Shown: piece by piece, positions 33,801 through 46,300 of the stretch | How positions within the stretch are numbered: the stretch's first letter is position 1 | How the letters are laid out: the number at the start of each line of letters is the position of its first letter | Source of the DNA: Tanytarsus gracilentus | Lineage: Eukaryota > Arthropoda > Insecta > Diptera > Chironomidae | Assembly (NCBI GenBank): GCA_038502055.1 | Contig: JAXRKN010000018.1 | Location: 310,001-374,000 of the forward strand | DNA length: 64,000 bases | Direction: 5' to 3' | The notes under the pieces: model-generated | What the model was told of the DNA's origin: nothing | Seen by the model: the letters and a program-made list of their open reading frames with translations, nothing else | The model's database searches: none | Program-made: the position numbers and the translations under genes

Positions 33801-36716
33801 ATAAGAATCATTCCAGCAAATGCATTCGATAATTTTACTCGTCTTGATCTTTTGAGTCTTGGATCAAATCAAATCAGCTCACTCCCACCAAGAGTTTTTC
33901 ATCCATTGACCACTTTGCGGTATCTTTGGTTGAATCAAAATCGTCTCACTGAAATAAATCCTCAATGGTTTGAAAATTTAAGACAATTAATTTTCTTGAG
34001 CTTGTATGAGAACAGAATTGAAGATCTTCCAGCGTTCGCTTTTAGCAACTTGTCAAATCTCCGTGAAATTGACGTTGGCCGTAATCAAATTCGTATGCTT
34101 CATTCTGATCCGTTCGGCACTGCCTTTAACGCTCTCACTTACTTCATGACCGATTTTAACATCATTGAAATGATTGACGAAAACTTCTTCGATGGCATGA
34201 CAAGACTTCAATATCTTTATCTTTTTGGAAATAAATGCGCGAGTAGAAATTATTTTGGTATTCAAAATAACTTGAATGGAACTCGATTGGATCTTCAGAG
34301 ATGTTTTGATAATTTCAATCGTACTGTTACAATGAATTGTGTCTACATGGATTTCCCTGACTATGACTACACTTGCTATTTGACTTCAAATCCAAACTTT
34401 GCGGGAAATGACAACACTGAAGCTATTGACGGTGATCACGCTCAAGGAAGAACAAACACTGATGTTTTAGTTGTTGAATCATTCAATCAACATATGAGAA
34501 GTGTGCCGAGTGTTCTTTGCAGACAATTCCCAAATCTCAATCAAATCTGGCTGAGCTACAACTCCATTCAAACTTTCAGAGAAACTTCATTTTCTGGATG
34601 TCCAAATCTTAGAAATTTAATTATGGAAGCGAATCCAATTCATGTCGTTCCAGCTGGACTTTTTGTTGCTAATTCAGCGCTTGAGACTTTGTGGCTTGAT
34701 AGCAATAAAATCTTTAGAATTGAAAATGGTAAAAAAATAATTTAAATATTTTAATATTTAAATTAATTTAATTAAATCTTAGGTGCTTTCGCTGGAACGG
34801 CCATCTCAAGTTTGGGTTTGGCTGTCAACGATTTAACTCAAATTGAACTTGGATGGTTTGATGGAATTTCCAACAATTTACAAGCTCTTTATTTCTACGC
34901 TAATTTTATTTCATCAAATGTTGAAGGTGTTTTCAGCAATGTAAGAGAAAGTTTTAAATTTATATAATTAGTAAATTAATTTTTTAACTCATCACAGTTT
35001 CCAAACCTTCAAGTCCTCGATATTGGACTCAATGAAGGATTCCGTCCGTCACCAAATGCCTTCGATGGACTCACAAACCTTCGTGAACTCTACATGGATG
35101 ATAATAACATGAGATCAATTCATCCTGAGTGGTTTGCTTCCCTCCAAAATCTCCTCGAACTTCGCCTACATCGAAATAACATTCGAGAAATTCCAGCACG
35201 CACTTTTGAACCACTTACGAACATAAATTATCTCGTAATTGGTGAAAATCCAATCAGATTTATTGGCGTTGAAGCATTCGGTAATCAATCATTGACCAAT
35301 TTTACTTTCTTGAGTCTTATCAACGCTGAAATTCACGCATTTGATGAAGAACTTTTTAATCGCGCTTCAAATCTTCAACAACTTTATCTTTTTAATAATC
35401 CATGCGCTAGTTTGAACTTCTACGGTGTTCATTTGGAGAGAGATTCGGTGAGACAAGAAATGCAGCAATGTTTTACTGGATTTGTGGGAACGATGAACTG
35501 TCAATTTATTGAAATTACGGGTAGGTGAAACTTTTTATTAAAAAAAATCTTAATTTGCGTCTTTGTGCGTCAATGTGCAACTAAGTGCGTACTTGTGCGT
35601 CAATGTGCAACTAAGTGCGCGTGAACGCTCAGCTCAAAAATTTATGAATCAAATTGTAAATTAAATATTATTTTCACAGGCTATCCTTACATGTGTGAAC
35701 TCGCAATCAACAACGTCGTTGGTCAAAATCACTTCACCTCAGTGCCCGGCAATCATGTCGGTCAAAATAGCCATTCTGAGGTTCGTCTTCTCGAAGCAAT
35801 CGGTCAACGAACTCAAAACATTCCTTCAATTCTCTGTCAAAGTTTTGTGAACGTCGATGAAATTTATATGGTCGAGAATGGCATTGAAATTTTGGATGAA
35901 ACAACTTTTGCTGGTTGCACTCGATTGGATAAGTTGACTTTGGCTTACAACAACATTCACACGCTGCCTGATAATTTGCTAAGAATGAACGCTAACTTGG
36001 GCTGGATTTCACTCGATGACAATCAAATTTCACAAATTGGCGAAAATGTTTTTACCGGATCGAGACTTGACGTCATTGAGCTCTACAATAATCGACTTTC
36101 AACTTTTAATCCGCGATGGTTTGAGGGAATTAACACAACATTAGAAGTTCTGGACATTAAACGCAATTTAATTACTGAAATTCCTGAAAATGCTTTCGCA
36201 AACTTGAGATTCATTCTTGGACTTGAGTTGAGCCACAATCAAGGTTTACGAATTCCTTCGAATGTCTTTGACACACTTCCAAGACTTCGCGATCTTCACA
36301 TTGACGACATTCGACTTCGCACACTCGATGCTGGATGGTTTAGAAACTCACGAACCATCGAAATGCTGACATTCAGTCACAACAGAATTCGAAATATTCC
36401 CGATGGAATTTTTGAGAATTTAGTTAACCTCAATGAGCTCGTCATAAGAAATAATACAATCGACTATTTGAGTGTTTATCAATTCGGTTTCAACGTTTTA
36501 AATATCACAAATTTGATTGCTGACGATAATCGCATTAACGCTTTTGACATTCGCATTTTTGAACAATCTCAAAACTTAAATATTTTGTACATGATGGGAA
36601 ATCGATGTCTCGACACAAACATTAGAAACATTCGAGATAATCGTGGAGATGCGAGTCAACTTTTGTGGCAGTGCTTCGAGAACTATGGAATCGATCAACC
36701 GGATAATGAAGCTTAA
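30834..36716 (+). CDS. Secreted five-module LRR protein (1784 aa)
   Basis: Seven exons: 30834-31011, 31074-32376, 32522-32696, 32748-34728, 34783-34940, 34998-35520, 35680-36716; 1785 codons from ATG 30834 (an in-frame ATG at 30825 would add MEK). The signal peptide is MKLHGGILLILSAVLALSGA. Five modules are marked by N-caps FCQYEHYT, VECNYVQ, VNCEYVR, MNCVYMD and MNCQFIE and C-caps NECSNEIF, NECVSQNF, NKCASRNY, NPCASLNF and NRCLDTNI. LRRs have the 24-residue extracellular form (LxxLxLxxNxIxxIPxxxFxxxxx). The third and fourth modules lie uninterrupted in one 1981-nt exon. It has no transmembrane or GPI signal. It is divergent from the 23502-30002 gene and in tandem with the ten-module gene. 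Probably a secreted immune or matrix binding protein; function unknown. Confidence 0.85.
35563..35619 (+). repeat. Two tandem copies of a 30-bp unit in an intron
   Basis: TTGTGCGTCAATGTGCAACT begins the unit at 35563 and again at 35593. The repeat is unusually rich in GTGCG for an intron here. Confidence 0.65.
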
Positions 36717-36743
36717 AAAATTAAATGTAAATTAGAGAGAAAT

Positions 36744-36749
36744 AATAAA
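36744..36749 (+). terminator. Poly(A) signal of the 30834 LRR gene
   Basis: AATAAA lies 28 bp after the stop codon. Confidence 0.5.
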
Positions 36750-36782
36750 GAATTAAATTTAAATGTTAGATGAAATTTTGAA

Positions 36783-36957
36783 CAGAGATGGGCAATTACA
36801 ATGAAATTGAACAAATATTACTTTAATTTTAATTTATTCAATTAATTCCATTTAATTTATGTAATTATTTACATATAAGAAAAATTACAAAATTTTATGT
36901 GTACTTTTTATGAAATTACATATAAAAATGACTGTAATTTGTAATTGTCTATCTCTG
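36783..36957. mobile_element. hAT-like MITE, copy D
   Basis: A 175-bp element runs from CAGAGATGGGCAATTAC to GTAATTGTCTATCTCTG. Flanking 8-mers ATTTTGAA and ATTTAAAA match at 6 of 8 positions. Its length equals copy C within 1 bp. Confidence 0.75.
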
Positions 36958-37390
36958 ATTTAAAAAGGCGTTTTTATGTTAAATATAGAGGCTACCTCTT
37001 AGTAATTTATCTTTTAATTAATAATTTTTTTAATATAGATTTTTATTTATCATGCTAAATTGTCTCAAGAATTTTTTTCCATTTTTAAATAAAAATTTTC
37101 CACATTCAATAAATCAAAATCTCTGTTTCACTTTTTAGTTTCTAAACTTTCCACCTTTCGATTTTGAAACTTCCTTTCCTGTATATTTTTCCAACCCTAT
37201 CTCAAGATAATTTTACTCAATATCTGTCCGGAAGTTTCTAATTGACGCCTCAAGCTTTCTTAATCTTATCAACATCCCCCGAAATTGACGCCAATACTGC
37301 GATAAATCGACTTATTAACTCAAGCTTTGCTTCAACTTTAGTTTAGTCTTGTTTCATCGCTCAAAGCGAGAAGTAAGAAAATTATTAAAG

Positions 37391-40300
37391 ATGTGGTGGA
37401 AATCGGCAGTATTTCTACTGCTTTTGTGCTCGCGTGTGAATTCACAGGAAATTAGTTGCAATTATATTCAACGCGGTGCTTATCCTTACACATGTCAGCT
37501 CACAATTCAAAATCCCCAAGGCTCCGATGCCTTCACAACAATACCCGGAGAACATTTGCCGAATAAAACGAATGCTGATGTCGAACTCGTCGATTCATTT
37601 TCGCAAGACACTTTGAATATTCCAGCGGTGATTTGTCAGCAATTTCCCAACCTTGTGGATCTCTACATGGCAGTCAACAACATTCAAATTATTCAAGAGA
37701 GTTCTTTCGCTGCTTGCAGAAACCTCCGATCAGCAACTTTGGTTTACAACGCAATTAACAGCGTTCCGGCAAATACTTTCAGAAATAATCCAAATTTGGA
37801 ATTTATTTATCTCAGCTGGAATAATGTGAGTCAACTTACGTCACAATCTTTCACCGGAAGTGCCGCGCTCTTTATCGATCTTGAGTTTAATAATCTCGGT
37901 GCGATGCCTGGTGGACTTTTCAGAGGTTCATGGTTCGAGGGAGTTAACTCGACTCTTCAATCACTCAGCGTTATGGGAAACAACATTCGAGGCATTGAAG
38001 TCAATGGTTTTGCTAATTTGAGAAATCTCGCTTGGCTCGACTTGACTGCAAATCCACTTTTTACCGTCACTGACTCATCTTTCAATGGACTCGTCAATAT
38101 TCGTGATTTATATCTCATCGCTTGTGAACTAAATACACTTCGACCCATTTGGTTCCGTGAAATGAGAATCCTTGAAGAACTTCACATCGAACTTAATGGA
38201 ATCACAAATTTACCAAACGGAGTCTTTGAAAATTTAGAATCATTAACCAACCTTTATATCGGCTACAATAATCTAACTCAAATTTCACTTGCTCCATTTG
38301 GTGAAACAGCTTTCAATATTGAAGTTCTAAGTCTCACGCAAAATCAAGTCAATCAAATTGAGCCGCTGCTCTTCGATAGGCTCGAGAACTTAAACTCAAT
38401 CGAGATGGGTGGAAATGTTTGCAGTCAATTGAATCTTTTCAATGTTCGAGATGATCGAATTATGGCGAGAGCAAGATTGAGAAGATGTCTCGAAAATTTT
38501 GGACCGAGATTCATTAACTGCGTTTATAGGCCGATTGGAGGAGAGTACTCGTGCGAGATGAGCATCAGAAATGCTGAAGGTGAGTTGAAATTATTTTTAC
38601 AACCCAAAATAAATGAATGAAAATACTTTTTATCACTTGAGTACTTCAAATAATCTTCGAGTTATACAACTTTTTTTATCAGCTGTTTTTTATTAAGTCA
38701 ATTAGTTGCTACTTCATCATGAATTGATGTTTTGTGTTTTTTTTGTGGTAGCTGATAAAAATGTTGTATAACTCGATTAAGGCAGTTGAAGTTTATTGAC
38801 TCATTGAGTTGATTGATTATCGGTAAATCAATTACTTAGACTGAGGATTAGAAAGTTAAAAATTTATCTTAATTTTTAATTGATTTAATTAATCAAGTCC
38901 TATTTAATTTTTTTTCAAAGGACTCGACTTTGATCGCGTTAACGGAACTCACTTATCTGAGCGAGTCGATGAAGACGTTCAAATGGTTTATGGAACTTAT
39001 CAAAACACCAGAAATTTTCCGCCCGTTATTTGCCGGCAATTTCCAGCAACAACAACAATTCTCTTCTACTCAAGTTACGTTGAAGTCATCACACCAGAAT
39101 CTTTTGAAAATTGTCAGCTTTTGACTTTCCTCAATTTAGATTTCAATATCATTACTCAAGTGCCTGATAACACATTCAGCAGAAGTCCAATCAGAGAATT
39201 GTATTTGGGTGGAAATTTAATCAGCCGTGTCGACTTTTGGGCTTTCAATGGAACGAGAATTGAGTTTTTAGACTTGAGCAATAATCAAATGTACGAATTC
39301 AATCCATTCGTGTATGAACCGATCAATTCAACTCTGAGAACACTCGACTTGCTGAACAACAGACTCGGAATCATGTACAGTCAAACATTCTTAAATTTAA
39401 GAAATCTTGAGTATTTAATTTTGAGTGGAAATCAATTTTATAACATTCCCGCTGATGCTTTCGATGGCGCTGTTAGTCTTGAGTATTTAGGAATGTCAAA
39501 TTGTGGCTTAACTTCACTCAATCCTCGCTGGTTTGAGAGTAAACCAGATCTTGAAATTCTCTATCTCGGATCAAATCGATTGACTGAACTTCCCGATGGA
39601 GTTTTTGATCCTCTAACAGATCTTAAAGAACTTTACATTTACAACAATCAAATTTTAGAGCTTCGCGCTGCTCAGTTTGGAAGATCACTAAGGGACATTG
39701 AACTCATTTATGCCATCGCTAATCGAATTAATTCAATCGATGCCGCAATTGTCACTCAAGGAGAAGATTTAGAATATTTTTTCCTCCAAAATAATCTCTG
39801 CGTTAATTTGAACTTTTACGATGTGTATGACGATCCGGCAGAAGTCCTCCGAAGAATGCAAAGTTGTAATCAAAACTTTGTCGCCGCACCAGCTTTAAGT
39901 TGTAATTATCAAACAATTGGACCTGACTATGTTTGCGCTATGACAGTTGTTAATCCACTTGAAAATGAATTTGAGGCTGTTGGAGGTGATCATTTAGCTG
40001 GAAGAAATGATTCAGATGTTTTTGTTGTTAATATAATTAATCAAAACACTTTGAATTATCCGAGCGTGGTTTGCAGTCAATTTAGCGGAATGAGAAGGTA
40101 ATTTTTAATGTCATCTGCTAGTTATTTAACATGTTTGTCCTGGATTTTCATGAAATGTCCTGTGTCCAGGATTTTCAATTTTTAATAATTAACTAAACTA
40201 TTAAATATTCTAATCAATTTTAATTTTTTAGACTGCAAATTATGACGAGCTCAACCAATATCATATCCCGCAACGCCTTCGCCAACTGCTCATTTTTAGA

Positions 40301-43300
40301 ACATATTCTTTTAATGAGAAACAACATTCACGAAATTCCCGGTGGAGCTTTTTCAGGCTCACCAAATCTCGGAATTTTGATTGCTCCATTCAACAACATC
40401 CGAACAATCAGCTCATCCGCATTTGAGGGCACACGACTTCAAAATATCGACTTGGAATTCAATGAATTGTCGACAATTGACCCCGCATGGTTCCAGCCAA
40501 TCGAAAATCACATCAGAGTTCTAAGACTGAACGATAATCGTCTCTCGAATTTGGACATTGACTCTTTCATTAGACTCTGGAATGTTCGTGAACTTTATCT
40601 CAACAATAATCCATTGAGAACTTTGCGTTATCGAATTTTCGAGCCAATGATCAACATCGAAGTACTTCAACTCGCTAATTGTGGATTGACTGAATTAGAT
40701 CCAAATTATTTCCAAAGAAATCCACTGATTGTCAGCCTTGAACTTGACAGAAATCAACTTCGTGATTTACCAGTTGGTGTTTTTAACAACACTCGAATTG
40801 TTCATCTTGGATTGACTGGCAATCAGCTGAGAGCTGTCGATTCACTCTCTTTCGGAACATCAATGAACACAATCAGAAGCTTACACATTGACTTAAATAG
40901 CATTGAAGTGATTGATCCGAATTTATTTGAAAATACTCCAAATCTCTTCGCTCTCATCGCTTATCAAAATGAATGTGCAGATTTGAGTGCGCTTGAAGTT
41001 AGCACAAACCGAGACACCATTCGAGAGTTGTTCAGACCATGCTTTAATGCATTTGAAGGTATCACAGCAACATGCGATTATGTTGTTTTCGAGGGTATGT
41101 ATAGATGCGGCTTTAACATCACAAATCCACAAGGACGTCATCGATTTGACAGAATTACCGGCGATCACATTGGAAATTTAAATGACAATTCTGTCAGCTA
41201 TGTTGAAGCGATTGATCAATTTACTAAAACAATTCCATCGATTGTTTGCGAGCAATTTAGATTCGTTGAGGGAATCACATTCACCGGAAGTCGAGTTGAG
41301 TTTATTGCTGAAAATACTTTCGCACATTGTGAATATTTATATTCACTTAATTTGATGATGAACAACATTCGAATTATTCCGCCAGTCGCATTCAGACAGA
41401 ACTTGTATCTAGCCAGTCTTCGTCTCGATGGCAATCAAATCGCAAACATTCCCGTTGAACTTTTCTACGGCACACAAATTTACAATCTTCACCTCTCAGC
41501 TAATCAAATTACATCCATCACTCGACAACATTTCGAGCCGATCGCAAGAAATTTAATTTTCCTTGATCTTCGCTCGAATCGAATCACGAATTTACCGCGC
41601 GGTGTTTTTGCCGGCATGACAATGATGTATCAGCTTGAACTCGATGGCAATAATCTTGGTTCAATTCCGTCAGACACTTTCCACTCAATGCCATACCTTG
41701 GATTTCTTAATATCGCCGCTTGTGGACTGACAACAATCACAGCGCGTCACTTTCAAGAAAAACCATTTTTATATCAACTTGAAATAGACAATAATCAATT
41801 GACTTATCTTCCGCCTAATCTCTTTAACATGCCATCACTTTTGAATCTTGGCATGAATGGAAATCAACTCGAGTTTATCGACTCAACATCATTCGGCGCA
41901 TCATTGGCGAGTTTACTTCACATTGGAGCGATTGGTAATCGAATTCGTGGCATTGACTCACTTTTAATTTCAAGAACAATCGATGGACTCGATTTGGTTG
42001 GAAATGTTTGTGTTGACAATAATTTTATTGAGATTCAAAATAATCGAGCAGGTGTTTTGAGTGCATTGGACCTTTGCTTTATGAACTTCCGAAGACGTAA
42101 TGACATTCTTCACTGTGACTATGCTCAAGTTTATGATAATTATGTTTGTGCAATGACATTAAATAATGCTGATAGTCATATTCAATTTAGTCAAGTTGAC
42201 GGCATACATTTGAGAGGTCAAAATAATTTTGATGTGACTAGAATTGAAATGCTCGATCAACTTGCACCGAGAATTCCTCCAATCATCTGTCAACAATTCC
42301 CAAACACTCGCGATTTTATCATCAGAAATTCATCTTTAATGCAAATCAGTGGCGCTTCATTTTCCAGCTGTCGAAATCTATTTTATCTCAACTTGAACTT
42401 CAACGACTTGACTTTCATTCCTGGATTTGTTTTTCCCGCAAGCCTCAACATTCTTTCACTCTACAACAACCGAATCAGAGACTTTTCGTTTGATGCATTT
42501 GCTGGAACAAACATCACTCAACTTGATCTTAACTTTAATCGAATCGATCAAACTTACGTTGAGCTCTTCTGGCCGTGCAATGCAACACTTGAACATCTTT
42601 ATCTCGAGTATAATTTGATGACTTATTTACCGGCTGAGGGATTGGCGAATCTTAGAAATGTGAAATTTTTGGATTTGAGCGGAAACAACTTTGCTGTAAG
42701 TTTAAATTAAAATCAAGTAGTAAAATTTAATAATTTTTGTATTTTTTAGGATCCAAACGCTCTTCCATCAAATGCATTCGTTGGAGGTCGCTACATGGAC
42801 ATTATTTCACTAACAGACATGGGACTTTCTCATCTCGATCGTGAATGGTTTGAAGCGATGCCAAACTTATCAGTTCTCTATCTCTACAACAACAGAATTA
42901 CTTTCCTTCCACATGGAATTTTCGCACCACTCCAAAATCTCAACGCACTTCATCTCTCATCAAATCAACTCACGGAACTTCGAGTGAGTTCATTTGGTAA
43001 TTCATTGAGAAGCGTGTGGTACTTCTATGTGATGTCAAATCAACTCAGTGGAATTCAAAATGAAATTGTTGATGAACTTCAAGCAGCTCAATGGCTCATG
43101 TTGACGGAAAATAATTGCGTCGATCGAGTTTTCCTCGACGTTCCAAATAATCGCGAAATGATTCGATCAGAATTGTCAAATTGCATCTCAAGCTTCCAAC
43201 AGCCGTTAATTCGCTGCAGTTACTACGGTGGTGAATTTGATTCTGAATATTTCTGTATCATGGACCTGCACAATCCAGATAATGCTGCTTTCACTACGAT

Positions 43301-46300
43301 CGAGGGTGAACATGCGAGTGGACAATCAAACAATGATGTCGTCTCCGCAAATGCTTTCTATCAAAACACAAGAACAATTCCGTCAATTATTTGCACACAA
43401 TTCCCTAATTTACAAAGGATGATGATCACTGGTTCGGGTATTGAGGAAATTGTTCCGTCATCACTTGCAAATTGCCAAAACTTGGAAGAGCTTTACGTTC
43501 ACATGAATAGAATTCGAACAATTGCAGCTGACACTTTCACAAATGTTCGCTCTTTGAGGGTTTTGGAGTTGGGTTATAATGAAATCAGTAGAATTGAACA
43601 GGGAGCTTTCCTTGGAACGTCATTGGAGATGTTGGATTTGTATAATAACCGGCTCACTGACTTCACTCCACCAGCTTTTGCAGGTCTTGGTGCAACTTTG
43701 AATTATCTCGATTTGAGCTTTAATCGACTTTCTTGGATACCTCAAAATGCATTCAGCAACCTCACAAATCTTCAACATTTAGTGCTCAGTTCAAATCCAA
43801 TCGAAGGAAATATTCCACCAAGTGCATTTAGTGGATTGACACAACTTCGCAGTTTAGGATTGTCACGCACAATCATTCGAGTTTTAAATAGTGCATGGTT
43901 TACGGATTTATCGAGTCTCGAAGAACTTTACTTAAACAACAACCTTTTACGTGAGATCAACAGCAATGACTTGGGACCAATCATGTCAACCATTCGTGCA
44001 GTTTACATGCAATACAATTTCATCAGTATGTTTGATCAAATTTTCCTGATGGACGAGTCAACGCCAAATCTTGAATATCTTTTGCTTGCGGGAAATATTT
44101 GCATCGACGAAGATTTCTTGAATGTTCAAACATCGAGATGGAGAATTTTCGATTCACTTATGACATGTTCAAACAACTTTTATGAGCAACCATGGATTTC
44201 ATGTAATTACGCAGGAATGCCTGAAAGCTACGTCTGCCAAATCTCAATTCAAAATCCAAGAGGTTTAACATTCGATCAAATTGATGGTCAACACATTGAG
44301 GGAAGAAATGCAAGTGATGTAACTGACATAATTGGAGTCTATCAAAACACGATGGTGATTCCGGCAATTATTTGTCAGACATTTGATAATTTAAGAACAA
44401 TGAGAATGTGGAGCAGTGGCATTGAAGAAATTAGAACGGCTTCATTTAGAGAGTGTCGAAATTTGGAGCTGCTTGATCTTCAGTTGAACTTTATTTGGAG
44501 AATCGACCCGAACTCTTTCCTGTGAGTTTATTTTGAAAAATTAATGATTTGCATGCAATTGTTTAAGAAATTGCAAGTAATTTGCATTAAAATTGCAAGT
44601 AAATCAAAAAATTAACATTTTCTTAATTTTTAAACAATTTATTTAAATTTTAGTGGAACTCGCTCACTTCGTCATCTTGAACTATCCAACAATCGCCTTT
44701 CAACTCTTCCATTCAACGCCTTCCAAAATGCACCACTCGAATTCCTCGATTTAGCTTTCAATCAGCTAACTGAGTTCAATCATTGGTCATTCACAAGCGT
44801 TGCTTCGACACTCACCACGCTTGAACTAATTGGAAATGAAATTACTCAAATTCGACCGATGAGTTTCCTTAACTTTGTTAATCTAAGAAGATTGATGATA
44901 AGCAATAATCCACTGTCTGATGTTCCACGCGATGCTTTTGCATTCTTGAATAATCTTTTTGATCTTTACATCGCTAATGCTGGACTAACTTCGCTCAATC
45001 CAGAATGGTAAGAAGAAAATAGTTTTTAATAAAAATTTTTAATATTTTATTATTTTAGGTTTGAATCGCTTCCATCTTTGGAGCAACTGCACATTAATGG
45101 AAATCGAATTGGAGAACTTCAAGAAGGAATTTTCAGTCCGCTTTTGAGACTTCGTGAACTTCACATGTACAACAATCAAATTCGCTCATTGACAGCAAAT
45201 CAATTCGGTCAACTTCAAAGTTTAACTCACATTTTGGCTCAAGACAACAGAATTAGAGCTTTCGATCCTGAAATTATCAACCGTGGTAGAAACATCAACT
45301 GGTTAATGTTGTCTGGAAACATTTGCAATCAAGATGATTTCAGCAATGTTCAGAATAATCGTGATTTTGTTATTCAACGACTCAACACTTGCTTCTTTAA
45401 TTCCGGACCCGAGAGACTTATTTGCGGTTATAGATCATACGATACCGACTACATTTGCTCACTCACAATTTTCAATCCACTCGGAAGAGAAGATTTTATC
45501 GAGGTTGAGGGTGAACACGTTGAAGGACGCAATGACAGTCATGTTGTTTCACTTTATGGCTCCTATGCAAACACATTGAATTTCCCAGCTAGAATCTGCC
45601 AACAATTCACTAACTTAGCTGAGGTCAGCATGTTACAAAGTGGCATTGAGTACATTGACGAAACTTCTTTCGCGGCTTGCTCGAGAATTATTTCAATTTC
45701 ATTGCACGCTAATTTAATTCAAACAATTCCTGATTTTGTGTTCATGTGAGTTGAATTCATTTAATTTAATTGTTTAAATTATTTTACTATCTTGCTATTT
45801 TAGTAACAATCCACTGCTTCAAGTTTTCGCCATTGAACGAAATGGTCTTCGATTTATCGCACCAAATGCATTTATTGGAACTTCTCTTACTCATCTCGAT
45901 GTTGCCAACAATCCACTCAGAGATTACGATCCAAACTGGGCATCGAGACTTGGTGACACTTTGATAGATCTAAATTTGATGAACATCGATCTTCAAGGAC
46001 TACCTGTAGGTGCATTTGATGCAACACCAAATCTCGTTAATTTAGTTCTCGCCAACAATCCATTTGTTGATCTTCCTGGATCAATATTCGCACCACTCAC
46101 GAGACTCGAAAGTTTAGTTCTCGGCAACACAAATTTGATTGGATTAAATCTTGAATGGTTCCAAAATTTGAGAGCGCTCAGAAATTTGAATCTTAACGGC
46201 AACAATTTGTTTGAGCTTCCCGCTTACATTTTCAATCCATTGACGAATTTGACTCACCTTTACATCTACAGCAACAACATTAGAGACATTGATGTCGCAT

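Larger units (their letters stand above)
36717..37390. other. Intergenic with MITE and promoter of the ten-module gene
   Basis: It contains AATAAA (36744-36749), a 175-bp MITE (36783-36957) and a CTTATC GATA-type site (37265-37270) ahead of the ATG at 37391. No exon is seen. Confidence 0.5.
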
